From assembly GCA_016744485.1 (NCBI GenBank), contig JADGEG010000133.1, forward strand, positions 1 through 5,771: a DNA stretch of 5,771 nt. The letters run 5' to 3'. Positions within the stretch are counted from its first letter, which is position 1, and every line of letters begins with the position of its first letter. Below, piece by piece: positions 1-4,775 of the stretch. A program made the translations under genes and the position numbers. The DNA is from Arcobacter sp. GTDB taxonomy: Bacteria; Campylobacterota; Campylobacteria; Campylobacterales; Arcobacteraceae. Under the pieces are notes generated by a model that saw only the letters and a program-made list of their open reading frames with translations, was not told the origin of the DNA and did not search any database.

Positions 1-831
1 AAAGAATTATTTATAATTTATAATGAATTAGAACTAATTATGGAAAAAATAGGAAATGAAACATATAAAAATATAAAAACAATCAAATCAAAAAGATATG
101 AAGAAACAAGTTCTTTTTTAAGTAAAGATAAATTTGAACAAATACAATATGATATTTATTGGATAGATAGTGATAATATCTATAAAAATCTTTTTTATGA
201 TGATCAAAGTGTTGATAATATGTTTAAAAAAGTTATAAAGCACTTAAAAGAGATTGAAATATCAACAGATGAAGCATATAGAAGTGTATATAAAACTCTT
301 AAAAATAAAATAACAAGATGGCAAGAACCATATGAGCTAATAAGAAAAAATAGAGATATCGCTTCTGATCTAGAATTTTCAGCGACAAGGCATTTTGCTG
401 CAAAGGTATACGAAAATATATTAGTAAATTATCATAAAGCAATTTTGGAAAATATTTCAGCTTTAAGGAAAAAATTCGCATATTTTAACGGTGCATTAAG
501 TTATAGTTATATTCAAACTACACAAGCAACTATTTCACACTTTGAACAACAAATAAAAGAATCTATTGAATTATATGAAAAAGAACCTACTAAGTTTTCA
601 GTTCATCATCCAAAAGAAGATGAAATTATTACAAAGTTAAAAGCTAATTTTTCTTTTGAAAAAATAGAAGATTTTTTAACTTCTAAAAGAAATTATTTGT
701 ATAAAATCATAAAATATTCAAAAGAACAATATATAAATATAAATGAAGATAGAATAATATTCATATCAGATAAAAAAAATCAATATCTTGAAAAAATATC
801 ATCTTTAGAAAAAATAAAAGAAGAGATATAA
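1..831 (+). CDS. Uncharacterised helical protein, C-terminal part (5' end outside window)
   Basis: I do not recognise this protein. The reading frame is open from the first base, and the first in-window ATG (position 40) has no Shine-Dalgarno sequence before it, so the gene most likely begins upstream and only its last 276 codons are here. An independent start at 40 (263 aa) is the less likely alternative. The visible part is rich in Lys, Glu, Ile and Tyr, has no cysteine, no signal peptide and no membrane segment, and looks almost wholly alpha-helical. Amphipathic stretches lie around the segment containing RNRDIASDLEF, and a coiled-coil-like tail rich in Glu and Lys ends in KIKEEI. There is no nucleotide-binding motif in the visible part. 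A speculative possibility is the helical C-terminal half of a larger ATPase or dynamin-like GTPase whose catalytic domain lies upstream. It is separated from the next gene by 221 bp and is probably a different transcription unit. Confidence 0.75.
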   Translation, partial: KELFIIYNELELIMEKIGNETYKNIKTIKSKRYEETSSFLSKDKFEQIQYDIYWIDSDNIYKNLFYDDQSVDNMFKKVIKHLKEIEISTDEAYRSVYKTLKNKITRWQEPYELIRKNRDIASDLEFSATRHFAAKVYENILVNYHKAILENISALRKKFAYFNGALSYSYIQTTQATISHFEQQIKESIELYEKEPTKFSVHHPKEDEIITKLKANFSFEKIEDFLTSKRNYLYKIIKYSKEQYININEDRIIFISDKKNQYLEKISSLEKIKEEI

Positions 832-908
832 CTTACTACAATATTCAAGTAAATTGCTGTATATTAGAGTGGATATTAAAAAAACTATTTATTGAAATCA
901 ATACTATG

Positions 909-914
909 TATAAT
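909..914 (+). promoter_or_regulatory. Candidate -10 hexamer TATAAT
   Basis: This is an exact TATAAT directly preceded by TG. There is no convincing -35 box at the usual distance; a TTGAAA at 892-897 lies too close, with an 11-nt spacer. Sigma-70 promoters of Campylobacter relatives are known to rely mainly on the -10 box, so it remains a candidate, but chance occurrence is likely in such A/T-rich DNA. Confidence 0.25.
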
Positions 915-924
915 AAATATTTCA

Positions 925-958
925 AAATGCAATAATATAATATATTATTCTAGCATTT
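925..958. repeat. Inverted repeat with a perfect 19-bp A/T dyad at its core
   Basis: The core at 931-949 is a perfect palindrome: AATAATATA, a single central A, then TATATTATT. Outside it, AAATGC (925-930) pairs with GCATTT (953-958), leaving a 3-nt bulge (CTA, 950-952) on the right. The C and G residues at the outer arms are nearly the only non-A/T bases here, which makes chance pairing less likely. No T-run follows, so a classical intrinsic terminator for the upstream gene is unlikely. A TATAAT at 936-941 sits inside the core, so an operator overlapping a promoter is one reading. Confidence 0.5.
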
Positions 959-971
959 ATCTTAAATACAC

Positions 972-990
972 AATATTAATTCTCATTATA
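972..990. promoter_or_regulatory. Weak Fur-box-like sequence
   Basis: Aligned by hand to the E. coli 19-bp Fur consensus, this stretch matches 13 of 19 positions, including an unbroken TCATTAT at 983-989. The consensus is itself A/T-rich, so partial matches are expected by chance here, and Fur sites in Campylobacterota deviate from the E. coli form. Iron control of the cluster is only a hypothesis. Confidence 0.15.
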
Positions 991-1042
991 TCTTAATTTA
1001 ATGTTTAACTTTGTAAAATTACGAAAATTGTAATAAATATAT

Positions 1043-1047
1043 AGGAA
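1043..1047 (+). promoter_or_regulatory. Ribosome-binding site for the reductase-like gene
   Basis: AGGAA ends 5 nt before the ATG at 1053. It is a good Shine-Dalgarno match in otherwise purine-poor A/T DNA and fixes the start of the downstream gene. Confidence 0.7.
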
Positions 1048-1052
1048 CAAAA

Positions 1053-1979
1053 ATGTTAAGAGATAAAATTCTATTAAAAAAAAATGGAATAATTTTATAT
1101 GGAATGACCCCACCAAAAAGTACAAATTCAAGAGATGACTTAGAAGTAATAGCTAAAAAGCACATAAATAGATTAAAAGATCTTGATATTGATGCTTTAG
1201 TATTATATGACATACAAGATGAAACACAAAGAACTAATAAAAAAAGACCTTTTCCTTTTATGCAAACAATAAACCCCGATATTTATTCAAAGCAATATTT
1301 AAGTACTTTAAATTTTCCAAGTATTATATACAAAGCTATTGGAAAACATACAAAAGAAGAATTAAAACTATGGATTAAACAAAATCAAAATGATGATGCA
1401 TATTGTGTATTTGTAGGAGCAGCTTCATATAATCAAAAATTAAAAATGACAATGAAAGATGCTTATACTCTCAATAATGAAATGAATTCTAATCTCTTAC
1501 TTGGAGGTATAACTATTCCTGAGCGTCATAAGCTTAAAGAAGATGAACACTTAAGACTTATTTCCAAAATAAATAATGGTTGTAAATTTTTTATAACTCA
1601 GTGTGTATATGATCTTGAAAATACAAAAATATTTTTAACAGACTATGCAAAATATGCAAAAGAAAATAAAAAAGAAATAGTTCCGGTTATGATTACTTTA
1701 ACACCTTGTGGTTCTGAAAAAACTTTAGAATTTATGAAATGGCTAGGGATTAATATACCAAATTATTTAGAAGAAGATTTAAAAGAATCAAGTGATATTT
1801 TAGAAGAATCTATGAAACTATTACTTAATATTTTTGAAGAACTTTTTAAATTTGGAATAAAAAAAGGTATTCCCATAGGATGTAATATTGAAAGTGTTTC
1901 TATTAAAAAATTAGAAATAGATGCTTCAATTTTATTAGTTCATAAAATAAAAGATATTATTAAAAAATATACAAAATAA
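1053..1979 (+). CDS. Divergent methylenetetrahydrofolate reductase family protein
   Basis: This 308-residue protein has the size and motif order of the methylenetetrahydrofolate reductase (MetF) TIM-barrel family, a cytosolic FAD enzyme that reduces 5,10-methylene-THF to 5-methyl-THF for methionine synthesis. Recognisable pieces are PPK after the first strand (20-22), IPERH at 155-159 (matching the YPExH motif of MetF), and FFITQCVYD at 179-187 (matching the ITQFFFD motif). Several parts differ from standard MetF. The first-strand FEFFPP motif with catalytic Glu28 of E. coli reads YGMTPP (16-21), leaving no Glu there. The C-terminal HFYTLNR-type motif is absent and is replaced by a segment around NIESVSI (278-284). 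Family-specific blocks DIQDE (53-57), RPFPF (65-69) and TPCG (217-220) followed by FMKWLG appear instead. It is probably a paralogous subfamily, so I give no metF symbol. The start is supported by a good ribosome-binding site. A 9-A run (1076-1084) lies near the 5' end. The gene ends 25 bp before tlyA. Confidence 0.82.
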   Translation: MLRDKILLKKNGIILYGMTPPKSTNSRDDLEVIAKKHINRLKDLDIDALVLYDIQDETQRTNKKRPFPFMQTINPDIYSKQYLSTLNFPSIIYKAIGKHTKEELKLWIKQNQNDDAYCVFVGAASYNQKLKMTMKDAYTLNNEMNSNLLLGGITIPERHKLKEDEHLRLISKINNGCKFFITQCVYDLENTKIFLTDYAKYAKENKKEIVPVMITLTPCGSEKTLEFMKWLGINIPNYLEEDLKESSDILEESMKLLLNIFEELFKFGIKKGIPIGCNIESVSIKKLEIDASILLVHKIKDIIKKYTK

Positions 1980-2004
1980 TGCTAAATCATAAGATATATT
2001 ATAT

Positions 2005-2712
2005 ATGAGATTAGATTTATTTTTAAAAACAAATTTAAATGTAAAAAGCAGAAATAAAGCAGCTGAGTTAATAAAAGCAAGAAAAATTCAAGTTGATGGT
2101 AAAATTGTTAATAAAGCATCTTTTATAGTAAATGAGCATGCTAAAGTTGTGATACTAGAAGATGTTTTTTATGTAAGTCGTTCTGCATATAAATTAAAGT
2201 TATTTTTAGATGATATAAATATTAACCTTACTAATTTAAATGCTTTAGATATAGGAAGCAGTACAGGAGGATTTACTCAAATTCTTTTAGAAAATAATAT
2301 TAAAAGTGTGTCTTGTGTAGATGTTGGTTCTAATCAATTAGATGATATAATAAAAAAAGATAAAAAAATAACATTTTTTGAAAATACAGATATTAGAAAA
2401 TTTAGCACTTATAAAAAATTCGATCTTATTACTTGCGATGTCTCTTTTATCTCAATTTTATATATAATTGAACATATAGATTTATTAGCTTTTGATAAGA
2501 TTATAATACTTTTTAAAGCACAATTTGAAGTTGGGTTTAATGTTAAAAGAAATACAAAAGGTGTTGTTTTAGATAAACAAGCAATAAGTAAGTCAAGACT
2601 TAAATTCTTAGATAAATGTAAATTATTAAAATGGAAATTAATATATAATGCAAAAAGTAAAATACAAGGAAAAAATGGGAATGAAGAAGAATTCTTCTAT
2701 TTTAATAAATAA
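2005..2712 (+). CDS. tlyA: TlyA, type I: 23S rRNA (cytidine-2'-O)-methyltransferase
   Basis: TlyA transfers methyl from SAM to the 2'-O of rRNA cytidines. At 235 aa this matches the short type I form known from Campylobacter, which modifies only C1920 of 23S rRNA; longer mycobacterial type II enzymes also modify 16S C1409. An S4 RNA-binding domain occupies residues 1-55 or so (RLDLFLK, then KARKIQVDGK). The Rossmann methyltransferase domain follows, with SAM motif DIGSSTGGFTQ at 82-92. The expected K-D-K-E catalytic set is visible: K63 (SRSAYKL), D145 (CDVSF), K171 (FKAQFE) and E229 (GNEEEFF). The usual KPQFE reads KAQFE. The old name 'hemolysin' reflects a disputed activity. A stop lies 15 nt upstream in frame and the N-terminus fits the family, so ATG 2005 is firm even though no Shine-Dalgarno is visible. 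The 3' end overlaps ribF. In relatives, loss of tlyA confers capreomycin resistance, and in C. jejuni it affects motility and biofilm. Confidence 0.95.
   Translation: MRLDLFLKTNLNVKSRNKAAELIKARKIQVDGKIVNKASFIVNEHAKVVILEDVFYVSRSAYKLKLFLDDININLTNLNALDIGSSTGGFTQILLENNIKSVSCVDVGSNQLDDIIKKDKKITFFENTDIRKFSTYKKFDLITCDVSFISILYIIEHIDLLAFDKIIILFKAQFEVGFNVKRNTKGVVLDKQAISKSRLKFLDKCKLLKWKLIYNAKSKIQGKNGNEEEFFYFNK
2666..2670 (+). promoter_or_regulatory. Ribosome-binding site deciding the ribF start, inside tlyA
   Basis: AAGGA lies within the last codons of tlyA. It is 4 nt before an ATG at 2675 and 10 nt before an ATG at 2681, both in the ribF frame, but downstream of the ATG at 2648. It therefore argues against the longest possible ribF start. 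Confidence 0.6.
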
Positions 2713-3532
2713 ATCTACTATAAGTTCAATAGCATTAGGTGGCTTTGATGGGATGCACTTAGCTCATCAAAAATTATTTTCACACTTAAACTCAAACGGT
2801 GCTATTATTTGTATAGATTCAGGACATGCAAGTTTAACACCAAAAGAAAATAGACAAGACCATAGCTCATACCCTGTAATTTTTTATGCACTTGAAGATA
2901 TTAAACATCTAAGTGGAGAAAATTTTATAAAACTTTTAAACAAAGAATTTCCAAACTTAAAAAAAATAATAGTGGGTTTTGATTTTTGTTTTGGAAAAAA
3001 CAGAAAGTATTCAACAAATGATTTAAAAATATTTTTTAAAAAAGAAGTTATAGTTGTAAAAGAAATATGTTTTAATAATATTGCTGTTCATTCAAGAATA
3101 ATTAGACAATATTTAAAGCAAGGAGATATAAAAACTGCAAATGATTTTTTAGATTATAGCTATGCAATAAAAGGGAAACATATTAAAGGGCAAGGTTTAG
3201 GAAAAAAAAGCTTTGTACCAACTATAAATGTAGATCTTGAAAAATTTTTAATACCACAAGAAGGTGTATATATAACACAAACAATCATAAATTCTAAAGA
3301 ATACGATTCTATTTCATTTTTAGGAAAAAGATTAAGTACAAATAATAATTTTGCAATTGAAACTCATATACTAGATAATTATGAAGATAATATCCACGAA
3401 ATAGTACAAATTAAATTTTATGAAAAATTAAGAGACAATAAAAAATTCAATACCTTTGAAGAATTAAAAGAACAAATATTATTAGATATCAAAAAAACAA
3501 AACTTTACTTTTTAAAAAATAGGAAAAAATAA
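2681..3532 (+). CDS. ribF: RibF, bifunctional riboflavin kinase / FAD synthetase
   Basis: RibF phosphorylates riboflavin to FMN and adenylylates FMN to FAD in the cytosol. From ATG 2681 the protein has 283 aa, a little shorter than the roughly 310 aa usual in bacteria. The N-terminal FMN adenylyltransferase domain shows GGFDGMHLAH at 20-29 (the GxFDGxHxGH nucleotide-binding signature, with Ala replacing the Gly before the last His), GFDFCFGKNRKYS at 99-111, and VHSRIIRQYLKQGDI at 136-150 (the divergent counterpart of SSTxIRxxLxxGDI). The flavokinase domain follows with GKHIKGQGLGKKSFVPTINV at 165-184 (PTAN-type motif) and IETHILD at 226-232, where E227 is the likely catalytic base. Three in-frame starts exist (2648, 2675, 2681). 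I prefer 2681 because of the ribosome-binding site at 2666-2670 and because the extra leader residues have no family counterpart; 2675 is nearly as good. The gene overlaps tlyA by 32 bp, which suggests translational coupling. It is divergent but all key motifs are recognisable, so it is probably active. Confidence 0.93.
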   Translation: MKKNSSILINKSTISSIALGGFDGMHLAHQKLFSHLNSNGAIICIDSGHASLTPKENRQDHSSYPVIFYALEDIKHLSGENFIKLLNKEFPNLKKIIVGFDFCFGKNRKYSTNDLKIFFKKEVIVVKEICFNNIAVHSRIIRQYLKQGDIKTANDFLDYSYAIKGKHIKGQGLGKKSFVPTINVDLEKFLIPQEGVYITQTIINSKEYDSISFLGKRLSTNNNFAIETHILDNYEDNIHEIVQIKFYEKLRDNKKFNTFEELKEQILLDIKKTKLYFLKNRKK

Positions 3533-3555
3533 ATTAATTTAGATAAAATATACTT

Positions 3556-4278
3556 ATGATAGATAAAGTTTTTGAAAAATACATAAATAAACAATTTGAA
3601 TTCGATGAAGAAGTTGCTTTAGTATTTGATGATATGTTAAATCGTTCAATTCCTTTTTATAAACAAATGCAAGATTTAAGTATTAATTTTGGACTACAAT
3701 ATTTAAAAAATAATGATAAAGTTTATGATTTAGGATGTTCAACTGCTTCAACTTTAATTGAATTAAATAAACTATGTAAATATAATGTAAACCTTATAGG
3801 TATAGATAATTCTGAAGCTATGTTAGATAAAGCTAGAAAAAAATGTAAAGCTTTTGGTGTTAATATTAAATTTTATAATATTGATTTATTAGATGCTAAT
3901 TATACAGATGCTAAACTTATAATATCAAACTATACCCTACAATTTATTAGACCACTAAAAAGAGAAATCTTAGTAAAAAAAATATATAATTCTTTAAAAG
4001 ATGATGGAGTTTTTATTTTTAGTGAAAAAATAATTTCATCGAATAAAATATTAGATAAACAATATATAGAAAAATATTTTAATTTTAAAAAAACACAAGG
4101 TTATTCAGACTTTGAAATAGCTCAAAAAAGAGAAGCTTTAGAAAATGTACTTGTGCCTTATACAAATGAAGAAAATATTTCAATGGTTCATAATGCTGGT
4201 TTTGAACACTGTGAGATACTTTTTAAATGGCTTAATTTTGTAACATATATAGCAATAAAAAATAAAGGACAAAAATGA
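3556..4278 (+). CDS. cmoA: CmoA, carboxy-S-adenosyl-L-methionine synthase
   Basis: CmoA converts SAM and prephenate into carboxy-SAM, which CmoB uses to make 5-carboxymethoxyuridine (cmo5U) at tRNA wobble position 34, widening decoding of four-codon boxes. The 240-aa length is normal. Family hallmarks are FDEEVALVFDDMLNRSIPFY (16-35), SAM motif I in YDLGCSTASTLIEL (57-70), GIDNSEAML (82-90), SNYTLQFIRPLKRE (124-137), SEKI (156-159), and GYSDFEIAQKREALENV (182-198). R192 in the QKR segment probably matches the E. coli arginine (R199, from memory) that contacts the carboxylate of the product. The C-terminal AGFEHCEILFKWLNF also fits. No Shine-Dalgarno is visible before ATG 3556, which follows ribF by 23 bp of A/T-rich sequence. 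The stop overlaps the bcp start by 4 bp (ATGA). cmoB, commonly paired with it in other bacteria, is not in this window. Confidence 0.95.
   Translation: MIDKVFEKYINKQFEFDEEVALVFDDMLNRSIPFYKQMQDLSINFGLQYLKNNDKVYDLGCSTASTLIELNKLCKYNVNLIGIDNSEAMLDKARKKCKAFGVNIKFYNIDLLDANYTDAKLIISNYTLQFIRPLKREILVKKIYNSLKDDGVFIFSEKIISSNKILDKQYIEKYFNFKKTQGYSDFEIAQKREALENVLVPYTNEENISMVHNAGFEHCEILFKWLNFVTYIAIKNKGQK
4264..4269 (+). promoter_or_regulatory. Ribosome-binding site for bcp, inside cmoA
   Basis: AAAGGA ends 5 nt before the bcp ATG at 4275. It lies in the last codons of cmoA, next to the ATGA stop/start overlap. Confidence 0.7.
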
Positions 4279-4754
4279 TAAAAATAGGACAAAAAGCACC
4301 ACAATTTTGTGCATTAAATCAAGATGATATAGAAATCTCTTCTAACGATATACAAGGTCATTGGCTTGTATTATATTTTTACCCAAAAGATTTAACACCA
4401 GGATGTACAACACAAGCTTGTGATTTCACCCAAGAAAAAGAAGAATTTGACAATATGGATACTATAATATTTGGAGTAAGCCCTGATGACCCTGCAAAAC
4501 ATAGAAAATTTATTAAAAAAAAGAGTTTAACCCTTACTTTACTATCTGATACAGATAAAAAAATGTGTGAAGACTATGGAGTTTGGAGGCTTAAAAAGTT
4601 TATGGGTAAAGAATATATGGGGGTGATTAGAAGTACATTTATTATAAATCCTGATAATATTATTGTGGCTTTTTGGGAAAATGTAAAAGTTAAAAATCAT
4701 ATAGAAGAAGTAAAAACTAAACTGAAACAATTACAAGAATCTAAAACAATATAA
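4275..4754 (+). CDS. bcp: Bcp/PrxQ-type thioredoxin-dependent thiol peroxidase
   Basis: This is a peroxiredoxin of the Bcp (PrxQ) class that reduces hydrogen peroxide and organic hydroperoxides in the cytosol using thiols, normally thioredoxin. The 159-aa length is typical. The active-site signature PKDLTPGCTTQAC (37-49) contains the peroxidatic Cys44 within PxxxTxxC and Cys49 five residues on, the resolving cysteine position of the alpha-2-helix-type Bcp enzymes. Arg119 (GVIRSTF) is the conserved active-site arginine. VSPDDPAKHRKF (68-79) and LLSDTDKKMCEDYGVW (89-104) are the usual Bcp blocks. There is no signal peptide. The ATG at 4275 overlaps the cmoA stop in ATGA and has a good ribosome-binding site, so translation is probably coupled to cmoA. 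The next gene begins 21 bp after the stop. No peroxide-response operator is visible directly upstream; transcription probably comes from the cluster promoter. Confidence 0.96.
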   Translation: MIKIGQKAPQFCALNQDDIEISSNDIQGHWLVLYFYPKDLTPGCTTQACDFTQEKEEFDNMDTIIFGVSPDDPAKHRKFIKKKSLTLTLLSDTDKKMCEDYGVWRLKKFMGKEYMGVIRSTFIINPDNIIVAFWENVKVKNHIEEVKTKLKQLQESKTI

Positions 4755-4760
4755 AATGAC

Positions 4761-4766
4761 AAAGGA
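4761..4766 (+). promoter_or_regulatory. Ribosome-binding site for the PgbA-domain gene
   Basis: AAAGGA lies 9 nt before ATG 4776. It selects that ATG, which is followed by a clear signal peptide, over two nearer out-of-frame ATGs at 4756 and 4769 that open only 7-codon frames. Confidence 0.6.
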
Positions 4767-4775
4767 AAATGATAA

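Larger units (their letters stand above)
832..1052. other. Intergenic control region upstream of the six-gene cluster
   Basis: This is the only gap above 30 bp in the window, and no reading frame or RNA gene is evident in it. It is almost pure A/T. It contains an exact TATAAT at 909-914, another TATAAT at 936-941 inside the inverted repeat, TAAAAT at 1014-1019 preceded by TTG, and the ribosome-binding site at the right end. Since everything downstream lies in one direction with almost no spacing, this is the natural place for the main promoter of the cluster. The exact start site cannot be chosen by eye, because -10-like hexamers arise by chance at this base composition and -35 elements are weak in Campylobacterota. 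Confidence 0.6.

Noticed and set aside
299..481. 60-codon open frame on the minus strand inside the first gene
   Set aside because: It is an antisense shadow of a well-formed plus-strand gene, with no ribosome-binding site and a composition typical of reversed A/T-rich coding DNA.
925..970. Intrinsic terminator for the first gene
   Set aside because: The hairpin stem is almost entirely A/T and no T-run follows it; it also lies about 95 bp after the stop codon.
1019..1213. 64-codon minus-strand frame over the start of the reductase-like gene
   Set aside because: It is the antisense of a clear family member and has no homology that I recognise; its hydrophobic look comes from the reverse complement of Lys/Asn codons.
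2005..2712. Reading tlyA as a pore-forming hemolysin
   Set aside because: The S4 domain, SAM motif and K-D-K-E residues identify an rRNA methyltransferase; there is no signal peptide or membrane segment.
4542..4730. 62-codon minus-strand frame inside bcp
   Set aside because: It is the antisense of conserved Bcp sequence, and its Phe/Ile richness is the mirror of Lys/Asn-rich coding.
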